A stretch of DNA of 25,838 nt from CAIMZW01 sp037135095 (GTDB lineage Bacteria; Actinomycetota; Actinomycetes; Nanopelagicales; Nanopelagicaceae). The notes below the pieces were generated by a model. That model was not told the origin of the DNA. It saw only the letters and a program-made list of their open reading frames with translations, and made no database searches. How positions within the stretch are numbered: the stretch's first letter is position 1; each line of letters starts with the position of its first letter. This document shows positions 5,652 through 12,353 of the stretch, in pieces. The position numbers and the translations under genes are program-made. The stretch lies in NCBI GenBank assembly GCA_037135095.1, contig JBAXKZ010000019.1:1-25838 (forward strand). The letters are read 5' to 3'.

Positions 5652-7502
5652 ATGAGACGTGATATTCAAAGTCTTCGTGGCTTGGCAATTCTTGCAGTAC
5701 TTCTCTTCCACCTCGGATTTTCACAACTCCGGGGTGGTTTTTTAGGCGTTGACCTCTTTTTTGTGATCTCCGGTTTTGTTATAACTTCCAGACTTAATGT
5801 TGGCACGGGCTCGAAACGGCGCCAAATAACCACCTTTTATCAGAACCGAGCAAAACGAATTCTTCCTGCGAGCCTTGCAGTAACAGCGTTGATTTCAATC
5901 GCCAGCTTATATTTTCTCTCACCAATTTCGCTCCATTCGATTTCACAAGAAGCGCTAGGTGCCTCGCTATTTTCGGCAAATATTGTTTTTCTGCTCCACC
6001 AAAACAATTACTTGAATTCAACGTTGGATGTCTCACCTTTTCTTCACTATTGGTCGCTCGGCGTCGAAGAACAGTTCTATGTCGTGTGGCCGATTCTCTT
6101 TCTTCTCTTCTTTCGCAAGCACAAGAAATTCGTTCTACCTTTCTTCTTTATCTTAGGTGGATTTGCTATTTGGTATACCCAAATTTCCCCGATCAGCTCT
6201 TTTTACTCTCCACTGTCGAGGGCTTGGGAGTTTTTAGCTGGGGCCTTAATTTCGTTGGCACTTCCGCCGGCCAAAATTTCAAAAGTTCATAAAGCCGCAG
6301 TTTTAGCGGCTTTGGCTGTTTTGATTGCTAGCTTCTTTATTGTTTCGGGAAATATGGCTACGCCTGGTTGGAGCACAATCTTTCCAGTGGTTTCCGCCAT
6401 GATCATTATTCGTTATGGCTTTGAAGTTAAACCCAAGAACCCGATGGTATGGCTGGGGGATATTTCCTTCACTTTATATTTGGTGCATTGGCCAGTGGTC
6501 ATATTTCTCTTTACAGGGCGATCCAGTATTTCGTTACTTTTGAAATTAGAAGCACTTCTCATTTCTCTGGTTCTTGCACTTGTGGTGACAAAGTTGGTGG
6601 AAACTCCCTTTCGTTTTCAACCTAAATTAAAACTTTCGTTGGCCAAGTGGGGCGTGGTCTTAGTCGTGATATCTAGCGGCAGTTTCGCACTGCTTTCATC
6701 AAATGCCTCGTCAGCAGTAACTCAAGTTAGTGGCGTAAAGATTGATAGTTCACTTCCAGTTATTTATTCAAATGGTTGCCATTTGGAATATCAAATTGAT
6801 TGGCCGACCAAGCCTTGTCTCTTCGGCGATTTAACCAGCAATAAATTGGTAATTTTGGCCGGAGATTCTCATGCAGCGCAGTGGTTCCCTGCCGTGGCGC
6901 AATTAGCCAACAGCCAACATTGGAAATTGTTAAGCCTTACCAAATCAAGCTGCCCCGCCATTTTGTTGGCTACCAATCGTTCCGGCGTACCCGATCTTTC
7001 TTGTCAGCGCTGGCAAACTCACTTAATTTCAACTATAAATAGCGAGAAACCAGCGCTGGTGCTGCTCTCAAACTTCACGCAGCAGCCATATCAATTGGTT
7101 CAAGCAAAAGGCAGTTACGTTCAGGATTGGCAGTCAGGTGAACTTGCCTTCATCTCGAAATTAAATATTGCATCCGGGAAAGTTGTTCTATTAGGCGATA
7201 CCCCGAAACCCGCCAGCGATTCCATCAGTTGCTTAACCGCCCCGGCTCACAAAAAGAATTTGCAGGCATGCGACTTTACGAACGTGCCAACTGATCTGAC
7301 GGCAGCAATTCCTTCGTGGGCAAAAAATAGGCTAATTAATTTCATCGATCCAGTCAGTTGGTTCTGTATTAAGAACGTTTGCCCGGCAGTTGTGAACCAG
7401 GAAAATGTTTATCGCGACAACTCGCATTTAAGCGTGACAATTGCTAAAGCCACCAGCAATAAATTGTTGGTGGCTTTAGGAAAAGCGGCGAACTTTAGTT
7501 AA
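5652..7502 (+). CDS. OafA/YrhL-type membrane O-acyltransferase with C-terminal SGNH domain
   Basis: A 616-aa integral membrane enzyme expected to move acyl groups, often acetyl, from a cytoplasmic donor onto exported polysaccharide, lipid or peptidoglycan. The N-terminal acyltransferase-3 domain (about 1-350, around ten hydrophobic segments) shows DIQSLRGLAIL, FH (19-20, catalytic His), GVDLFFVISGFVIT and YWSLGVEEQFY. The extracytoplasmic SGNH domain (about 370-616) has GDSHA (404-408, nucleophile S406) and D589/H592 in DNSHLS, completing the triad. No clear ribosome binding site is visible 17 bases after ridA. Sampled stretches are 35-45% G+C against 50-58% in neighbours, and the gene interrupts the usual RidA-Crp order, so recent acquisition is likely. 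The substrate cannot be told. The TAA overlaps the convergent crp stop. Confidence 0.93.
   Translation: MRRDIQSLRGLAILAVLLFHLGFSQLRGGFLGVDLFFVISGFVITSRLNVGTGSKRRQITTFYQNRAKRILPASLAVTALISIASLYFLSPISLHSISQEALGASLFSANIVFLLHQNNYLNSTLDVSPFLHYWSLGVEEQFYVVWPILFLLFFRKHKKFVLPFFFILGGFAIWYTQISPISSFYSPLSRAWEFLAGALISLALPPAKISKVHKAAVLAALAVLIASFFIVSGNMATPGWSTIFPVVSAMIIIRYGFEVKPKNPMVWLGDISFTLYLVHWPVVIFLFTGRSSISLLLKLEALLISLVLALVVTKLVETPFRFQPKLKLSLAKWGVVLVVISSGSFALLSSNASSAVTQVSGVKIDSSLPVIYSNGCHLEYQIDWPTKPCLFGDLTSNKLVILAGDSHAAQWFPAVAQLANSQHWKLLSLTKSSCPAILLATNRSGVPDLSCQRWQTHLISTINSEKPALVLLSNFTQQPYQLVQAKGSYVQDWQSGELAFISKLNIASGKVVLLGDTPKPASDSISCLTAPAHKKNLQACDFTNVPTDLTAAIPSWAKNRLINFIDPVSWFCIKNVCPAVVNQENVYRDNSHLSVTIAKATSNKLLVALGKAANFS
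7444..7479. terminator. Strong hairpin in the 3' coding end of the acyltransferase gene; likely bidirectional terminator
   Basis: CTAAAGCCACCAGCAA (7444-7459) and TTGTTGGTGGCTTTAG (7464-7479) form a 16-bp stem with one wobble-type mismatch and a TAAA loop. It lies 20 bases beyond the crp stop on the minus strand and 20 bases before the acyltransferase stop on the plus strand. No long T-run follows on either side, so if it terminates it does so in the U-poor manner reported for actinobacteria, or it blocks 3' exonucleases. Confidence 0.6.
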
Positions 7503-8191
7503 CGACCGCGCTTGCTAAGCCGATCGAAATCAAGAACAACTACCGCACGAGGTTCTAACCGAACCCAACCGCGAGCAGCAAAATCAGCGAGCGCCTTATT
7601 CACCGTTTCGCGCGAAGCGCCGACAAGTTGAGCCAGCTCTTCTTGCGTTAGATCATGGTTTACATGCAGGCCATCATCTTTTTGAACACCAAATCGACTT
7701 CCAAGATCCATGAGTGCTTTTGCAACCCGGCCAGGAACATCCGAGAAAACTAAATCAGCTAGAACTTCATTAGTGCGGCGAAGGCGTTGTGCTAGTCGGC
7801 CCAGGAGCTGTAGCGAAACTTGTGGATGGCGGGTAACCCAACCAATAACTTGATCATTGGCCAGCGCCAATAAGCGGGCATCAGTTACTGCAGTAGCGGT
7901 GGCAGTGCGTGGGCCTGGATCGAAAAGGGAGAGTTCACCGAACATCTCGCCTGGTCCCAGAATCGAGAGCAGATTTTCTCGACCATCGCCGCTGGAGGTA
8001 CCTAGCTTCAGCTTTCCTTCGACCACGACATAAAGTCGATCCCCTTCATCGCCTTCTTTAAAGAGGGTGTCACCTTTTAAGAGTCGAACTGAGGTCATCG
8101 AAGCATGCAAAGAGGCAGCAGCATCGTCATCTAAAGCGCTGAAAAGTGGAGCCAGTCGTACGACAGAGTCGTCATTCACAGAATTGGTCAC
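7499..8191 (-). CDS. crp: Crp/Fnr family transcriptional regulator (actinobacterial Crp/GlxR type)
   Basis: A global cAMP-responsive regulator of carbon metabolism. The 230-aa product has an N-terminal cyclic-nucleotide-binding domain with the phosphate-binding cassette FGELSLFDPGPRTATA (84-99, including E86 and R95), a dimer helix around 120-148 and a winged helix-turn-helix at about 181-211 with QLVGASRETVNKAL. The stretch ADL[IV]F[ST]DVPGRVAK and the recognition helix closely resemble Mycobacterium Crp and Corynebacterium GlxR. The start is read as GTG 8191; GTG 8179 is an equally long match to relatives, and neither has a clear ribosome binding site. It is divergent from nth (54-base gap) and converges on the acyltransferase with stops sharing TTAA. 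I found no good TGTGA-N6-TCACA operator in the window. Confidence 0.94.
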   Translation of the reverse strand: MTNSVNDDSVVRLAPLFSALDDDAAASLHASMTSVRLLKGDTLFKEGDEGDRLYVVVEGKLKLGTSSGDGRENLLSILGPGEMFGELSLFDPGPRTATATAVTDARLLALANDQVIGWVTRHPQVSLQLLGRLAQRLRRTNEVLADLVFSDVPGRVAKALMDLGSRFGVQKDDGLHVNHDLTQEELAQLVGASRETVNKALADFAARGWVRLEPRAVVVLDFDRLSKRGR

Positions 8192-8245
8192 TAACGAACA
8201 TTAAGCCCTATCGGGCCAGTAGTTCCAATCGGCTAGCCTGTTGGG

Positions 8246-8947
8246 GTGGATCAAAGCCAAGCGGATCAAAAGAAGCGGGCTCGAGCTATGTACCAAATCC
8301 TTAGCCGCCGCTATCCCGATGTCCGCTGCGAATTGGATTTTCAAGACCCATTTCAACTCTTGGTTGCCGTGGTCCTGTCGGCACAGTGCACCGATAAGCG
8401 GGTAAACCAGGTGACCCCAGCGCTTTTTCGCCGCTTTAAAAATCCAACGGCGATGGCCGGGGCTAAAGTCTTAGAGATCGAAGAGCTCATTCGCTCGACT
8501 GGTTTCTTCCGAATAAAAGCCAAAAATATCAAGATTCTTAGCGAACTGATTATGAGTAATTTCGGGGGCCAAGTCCCAGAAACCTTGGAAGAGCTCATCA
8601 CTCTGCCGGGTGTCGGCCGAAAAACTGCAAATGTGGTCCTCGGGCACGCCTTTGGAATTCCAGGGATCACAGTTGATACCCACTTTGGTCGACTTAGCCG
8701 CCGTTTCGGCTGGACCGATGAGAGCGATCCGGTAAAAGTGGAATTCGCAGTTGCCGCACTCATTCCCCAGAAAGAATGGACCAATCTCTCCCAACGCCTG
8801 ATCTGGCACGGTCGCCGAATCTGCCACTCTCGTAAGCCAGCCTGTGCCGCTTGCCCACTAAGTACGCTGTGCCCTTCGTACGGGATGGGTGAAATGGATA
8901 AAGTTAAAGCCTTAGCCATGGTCAAGAGCGATGAGGATTTTCGATGA
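8246..8947 (+). CDS. nth: Endonuclease III (DNA glycosylase/AP lyase)
   Basis: Removes oxidised pyrimidines and cleaves at the abasic site in base excision repair. The 233-aa protein shows the helix-hairpin-helix LPGVGRKTANVV with catalytic lysine K126, the catalytic aspartate D144 in VDTHFGRL, and a C-terminal 4Fe-4S loop with C193, C200, C203 and C209 (spacing 6-2-5). The start is GTG 8246, preceded by GGGG; the body from residue 12 on matches the family. It is divergent from crp, as in other actinobacteria, and its stop overlaps the next start as ATGA, placing it in one operon with the thioredoxin-like and CvpA genes. Confidence 0.96.
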   Translation: MDQSQADQKKRARAMYQILSRRYPDVRCELDFQDPFQLLVAVVLSAQCTDKRVNQVTPALFRRFKNPTAMAGAKVLEIEELIRSTGFFRIKAKNIKILSELIMSNFGGQVPETLEELITLPGVGRKTANVVLGHAFGIPGITVDTHFGRLSRRFGWTDESDPVKVEFAVAALIPQKEWTNLSQRLIWHGRRICHSRKPACAACPLSTLCPSYGMGEMDKVKALAMVKSDEDFR

Positions 8948-9471
8948 AGCGCAAGGTAAGTCTCGTTGCGGCAGCACTGCTCTTGGCGATTAGCTCGGCT
9001 ACTCCAGTTTTTGCTGCCACCGGCAAAGTAATTTCTTGCGCGGGAATAGTTCATGTTGCTGCAGCGAAGAAAGAGACGGCCCTTCCCTGCCTTGATGGCG
9101 GTGCCGGACTCACATTCCAATCACTTCGGGGACCAGTAGTGGTAAATGTTTGGGGATCCTGGTGCGGCCCTTGCATTGAAGAGATTCCCCACTTTCGGGC
9201 GCTAGCGGCAAAGAATAAAGTGCGCATTGTGGGCATCGATGTGGAAGAGCGAAATATGGCCGGCGGCCGCAAATTCGTCTTGAGCCATGGCATGACCTGG
9301 CCAATCCTTTTTGATCCAGATGGGCGCACAAAAGGAATTTTTGGCTTAGGTGTTCCAGTTACTTGGTTTATCGATGCTAACGGCAAGGTAACTTATAAGC
9401 AGATTGGGACGATTCATTCCGATAAAGCGCTCTTTGATCTGGTGAGTAAAAATCTAGGAATAAAAATATGA
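8944..9471 (+). CDS. Secreted TlpA/ResA-like thioredoxin-fold protein
   Basis: An extracytoplasmic disulfide oxidoreductase of 175 aa. Residues 1-24 are a Sec signal peptide (basic MKRK, hydrophobic core, VFA/A cleavage site); there is no lipobox cysteine. The mature part has the thioredoxin active site WCGPC (73-77) after VVVNVWGS, then GIDVEERNM and the cis-proline segment GVPVTWFIDANGKV, as in TlpA/ResA proteins that reduce apocytochrome c or other exported thiols. Two extra cysteines (C32, C49) precede the domain and could form a structural disulfide. It overlaps nth by ATGA and cvpA by ATGA. In other actinobacteria the same gene follows nth, normally with a NUDIX hydrolase next, which is missing here. 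Confidence 0.9.
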   Translation: MKRKVSLVAAALLLAISSATPVFAATGKVISCAGIVHVAAAKKETALPCLDGGAGLTFQSLRGPVVVNVWGSWCGPCIEEIPHFRALAAKNKVRIVGIDVEERNMAGGRKFVLSHGMTWPILFDPDGRTKGIFGLGVPVTWFIDANGKVTYKQIGTIHSDKALFDLVSKNLGIKI

Positions 9472-9968
9472 GTTTCAACTGGGTCGACCTGATTTTAACG
9501 ATCGCAATTTTGGCCTCGTTCTTTCGTGGGTATCGCGCTGGTCTGGTTTCAGCCTTGCTATCGGCGATTGGTTTTGTTGCTGGCGGGTTGGCTGGTCTCT
9601 GGTTAGTGCTTCACCTGGTAAAGAATTGGACCGGAGTGCTCGGGAAATTCAGCTTGGTAATTGTGGCCATTTCGGTAGCTTCGATGCTGGGAGAAGCGCT
9701 CTTTAAACGAATCGGGAATTTTTTCCACGCCCGAATTTTCTTTGGGCCATTTCGGTGGCTAGATTCTCTGGCCGGCGCCGCATTTTCACTGCTTCGAACT
9801 TCAATTTATGTTTACGTAATAACGTTAATTTTGATGGCGTCACCTTGGGGTTGGGCGCACCACAATATTCCCAGTAGTTATCTCTATCGGCAAATGCAGC
9901 AGCGTGCACCGGCACTAATGAATAGCGTTGCGGACGAAATTAGGACGGCATTTAGGTCCCCGAATTAA
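9468..9968 (+). CDS. CvpA family membrane protein
   Basis: A 166-aa protein with about four hydrophobic segments (roughly 5-25, 28-50, 58-78 and 108-128) and the CvpA-type N-terminus NWVDLILTIAILASFFRGYRAGL. In the corresponding position other actinobacteria carry MarP, a membrane serine protease made of a CvpA-like membrane domain fused to a trypsin domain. Here the gene stops after the membrane domain with a normal TAA and no trace of GNSGGP-type protease sequence downstream. It may be a reduced MarP or an ordinary CvpA; the role is unclear. It overlaps the previous gene by ATGA and its stop shares TTAA with the convergent acs stop. Confidence 0.82.
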   Translation: MSFNWVDLILTIAILASFFRGYRAGLVSALLSAIGFVAGGLAGLWLVLHLVKNWTGVLGKFSLVIVAISVASMLGEALFKRIGNFFHARIFFGPFRWLDSLAGAAFSLLRTSIYVYVITLILMASPWGWAHHNIPSSYLYRQMQQRAPALMNSVADEIRTAFRSPN

Positions 9969-11938
9969 TCTTCACTCTTTCCAGATTGCATCCCGGCCTG
10001 GATTAATTTCATAACATTTGGATCGGCAAGGGTCGTCGAATCTCCGACCGCTCGATGTTCCGCAACGTCACGAAGCAAGCGCCGCATAATCTTTCCGCTG
10101 CGAGTTTTAGGAAGTTCATTAACCACCATTACTTGACGGGGCTTTGCGATTGGTCCGATCTCTTTTGCCACATGATCGCGAAGTTCTTTTATCAAAACCT
10201 CACCCTGCGCGTGCTCAATGGCGGATCGCAAAATTACAAAGGCGACGATGGCTTGGCCAGTCATTTCGTCTTTTGCTCCGACGACCGCAGCCTCGGCTAC
10301 TGCTTCGTGCGAAACTAGCGCTGATTCCACTTCAGTGGTGGAGATGCGGTGACCAGAAACATTCATAACATCGTCGACGCGACCCAATAACCAGATTGCA
10401 CCGTCATCATCTAATTTGGCACCATCGCCGGCAAAGTACATACCTTCAAAGCGCGACCAATAATTCTCTTTGTAACGTTCTGGCTCACCCCAGATGCCGC
10501 GCAACATTGCCGGCCATGGCTTTGTTAATACCAAATAACCACCGTGGCCATTGCCCATGAAATTTGCTTCATCGTCGATCACCTTTGCGGAAATTCCCGG
10601 CAGCGCCCCCATAGCGGAACCAGGTTTGGTTGCAGTAACGCCAGGCAGCGGCGAAATCATGATCGCACCGGTCTCGGTTTGCCACCAGGTATCAACGATC
10701 GGACAACGATTGCCACCAATAATTTCGCGGTACCACATCCATGCCTCAGGATTTATCGGCTCTCCTACTGAACCAAGCAGACGAAGAGAAGTTAAGTCGC
10801 ACGAATTTGGAAACTCATCGCCCCATTTCATCCAAGTTCGAATCAAGGTAGGTGCGGTATAAAGAATCGATACCTTGTACTTTTCAATGATTTCAAAGAT
10901 GCGCGATTTAGTTGGAGTATCGGGCGTTCCTTCATACATAACTTGAGTGGCGCAGTTAATCATTGGCCCATAAACAACGTAAGAGTGGCCAGTAATCCAA
11001 CCGATATCTGCGGTGCACCAATACACATCTTTTTCGGGTTTAAGGTCGAAGACCATCTTGTGAGTGAAGGCTGCTTGCGTCAGATAGCCACCAGTGGTGT
11101 GAAAAATGCCTTTTGGCTTTGCTGTCGTTCCCGAGGTGTAAAGAATAAAAAGAACGTGCTCGCTATCAAAAAATTCGGCTTCATGTTCTTCAGATTGGCG
11201 CGCCATAATTTCATGCCACCAAATATCTTTGTTGTCGTTCCACTCGGTCTCTTGCCCGGTTCTTTTTACGACGAGAACATTTCTGACATTCGTCTCACCT
11301 TTTAACGCCTCATCTACTGCGGGCTTTAAAGCAAAAGGTGCGCCGCGACGATAACCGCCATCGCTGGTGATAACCAAAGTCGCATCAGCATCTTGAATTC
11401 TGGAGAGTAAAGAATCGGCAGAGAAGCCACCAAAGACCACGGAGTGCGCCGCGCCAATGCGGGCACAAGCCAACATCGCGACTGCAGCTTCAGGAATCAT
11501 CGGTAGATAGATTGCGACGCGATCGCCCTTACCAATTCCTAATTCGGTTAGCGCGTTAGCCGCCTGTTTTACTTCGACCAACATCTGCGCATAAGTAATA
11601 GTTCGAGTGTCGCCAGGTTCGCCTTCGAAATGAAAAGCGACGCGATCGCCTCTGCCAGCCAAGACATGTCGATCAAGAGCGTTGTAGGAAGCATTTAATT
11701 TTCCGCCAATAAACCATTTGGCAAAGGGAAGATCCCATTCCAAGGTTTTTATCCAAGGAGTCTGCCAGTCCAACTCTTTCGCTTGCTTCTCCCAGAAACC
11801 TAGGTAGTCGGCCTCAGCTTCGGAGTAAAGATCGATGGTCCCATTGGCTTGCGCGACAAACTCCGGGCTGGGCGGGAAGGTGCGCTCCTCGTATGAGAGG
11901 TTTTCGAGAGCGTCGCCAGTTTCTGCAGAGGATGTCAT
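9965..11938 (-). CDS. acs: Acetyl-CoA synthetase
   Basis: Activates acetate through acetyl-AMP to acetyl-CoA. The 657-aa length is typical. Motifs in order: YTSGTTAKPKGI (267-278, AMP/phosphate-binding loop), DIGWITGHSY, WWQTETG (418-424, adenine and acetate pocket), YFAGDGA, the hinge segment LGRVDDVMNVSGHR, and PKTRSGKIMRR (610-620) with K616, the catalytic lysine that is acetylated for control in many bacteria. The ATG has no convincing ribosome binding site and a -10-like TAATCT lies 7 bases upstream, so a leaderless message is possible. In related actinobacteria Crp/GlxR controls acs, and crp lies 1.8 kb away, but I see no clear Crp operator here. It converges on cvpA. Confidence 0.97.
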   Translation of the reverse strand: MTSSAETGDALENLSYEERTFPPSPEFVAQANGTIDLYSEAEADYLGFWEKQAKELDWQTPWIKTLEWDLPFAKWFIGGKLNASYNALDRHVLAGRGDRVAFHFEGEPGDTRTITYAQMLVEVKQAANALTELGIGKGDRVAIYLPMIPEAAVAMLACARIGAAHSVVFGGFSADSLLSRIQDADATLVITSDGGYRRGAPFALKPAVDEALKGETNVRNVLVVKRTGQETEWNDNKDIWWHEIMARQSEEHEAEFFDSEHVLFILYTSGTTAKPKGIFHTTGGYLTQAAFTHKMVFDLKPEKDVYWCTADIGWITGHSYVVYGPMINCATQVMYEGTPDTPTKSRIFEIIEKYKVSILYTAPTLIRTWMKWGDEFPNSCDLTSLRLLGSVGEPINPEAWMWYREIIGGNRCPIVDTWWQTETGAIMISPLPGVTATKPGSAMGALPGISAKVIDDEANFMGNGHGGYLVLTKPWPAMLRGIWGEPERYKENYWSRFEGMYFAGDGAKLDDDGAIWLLGRVDDVMNVSGHRISTTEVESALVSHEAVAEAAVVGAKDEMTGQAIVAFVILRSAIEHAQGEVLIKELRDHVAKEIGPIAKPRQVMVVNELPKTRSGKIMRRLLRDVAEHRAVGDSTTLADPNVMKLIQAGMQSGKSED

Positions 11939-11945
11939 TTTCGAA

Positions 11946-11951
11946 AGATTA
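11946..11951 (-). promoter_or_regulatory. Candidate -10 element for leaderless acs transcript
   Basis: On the minus strand TAATCT is followed by seven bases and then the acs ATG. This is the distance expected when transcription starts at or very near the start codon, a common actinobacterial arrangement. The -35 region (TAGTGG at 17-base spacing) does not match consensus, so support is modest. Confidence 0.35.
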
Positions 11952-12064
11952 CCAGCGCAAAGTTTTCCCCACTATGAAAAAGCGCGGCGAATGGCATCCA
12001 GTTTGCTGCGTACTTTTTGAGCGTGAGCCAACTAATCAACAAATAAGTAGAAAGGAGTAACTGA

Positions 12065-12211
12065 ATGGGAGTTATCTGGAATCTGGTTGCCCACAGCCAT
12101 CTGGTGGTAACCCTCGGGAAAGGGTTGCTCAAACTGGTAAAAGGGGCGCTGCACTCGAATTTTGGCCTAATCGGGCTAGATCGAGTCATGTCCTTCTTTG
12201 GGATCAATTAA
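12065..12211 (+). CDS. Small ORF encoding a 48-aa amphipathic cationic peptide (unknown)
   Basis: ATG 12065 is preceded by AAAGGAG (12051-12057) with a 7-base spacer, one of the best ribosome binding sites in the window, and the frame runs 48 codons to TAA at 12209-12211. The product begins MGVIWNLVAHSHLVV. From about residue 17 to 30 it has a run with K19, K23, K26 and H30 on one helical face and L17, L21, L24 and A28 on the opposite face. There are no cysteines and no signal peptide; net charge is about +3 without histidines. I recognise no family. Possibilities are a membrane-active or bacteriocin-like peptide, a small membrane-associated regulator, or a leader peptide for fba. It lies between divergent acs and fba. 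Coding is supported by the binding site only. Confidence 0.5.
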   Translation: MGVIWNLVAHSHLVVTLGKGLLKLVKGALHSNFGLIGLDRVMSFFGIN

Positions 12212-12244
12212 ACCCGGCCAGTTGAGCCTCTTTTTTCCAATCTG

Positions 12245-12347
12245 CCCCAAAATGTGGTGGGATAGGGCGTAAGCCTCGCCGTCTGACCCAATGACGCGCC
12301 ATCGGAGGAGAGATTTACACGTACTCGTCCACCACATTATTTGGGAG
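12245..12347 (+). promoter_or_regulatory. Structured fba leader: long inverted repeat covering the ribosome binding site
   Basis: The 5' arm CCCAAAATGTGGTGG (12246-12260) pairs with CCACCACATTATTTGGG (12329-12345): ten continuous base pairs, a two-base bulge (12339-12340), then five more. The closing 3' arm includes GGG of the fba ribosome binding site GGGAG (12343-12347), seven bases before the ATG. The 68 enclosed bases contain a smaller hairpin (GGCG 12266-12269 with CGCC 12277-12280) and an unused GGAGGAGAG. The pairing is seen directly; that it works as a translational switch is inference. It matches no riboswitch class I know. A DNA operator is an alternative. Confidence 0.5.
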
Positions 12348-12353
12348 CTGAAA

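Noticed and set aside
8353..9120. A 255-aa minus-strand open frame.
   Set aside because: It is antisense to nth and the thioredoxin-like gene, both of which have intact catalytic motifs; the frame is a shadow of their codon pattern.
11935..12207. A 90-aa minus-strand frame across the acs-fba gap.
   Set aside because: No recognisable family and no convincing start signal; the plus-strand 48-aa frame has the strong binding site.
12214..12238. T-run after the 48-aa ORF as a Rho-independent terminator.
   Set aside because: The only stem before TTTTTT is GGC/GCC of three base pairs; not a credible terminator.
846..12346. CATTATTTGGGA is shared by the lysC and fba leaders.
   Set aside because: A 12-base match; many are expected by chance in 26 kb, and the surrounding bases differ.
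12291..12353. An in-frame 21-codon N-terminal extension of fba from ATG 12291.
   Set aside because: No ribosome binding site, sequence unlike aldolases, and ATG 12354 has GGGAG and a conserved N-terminus.
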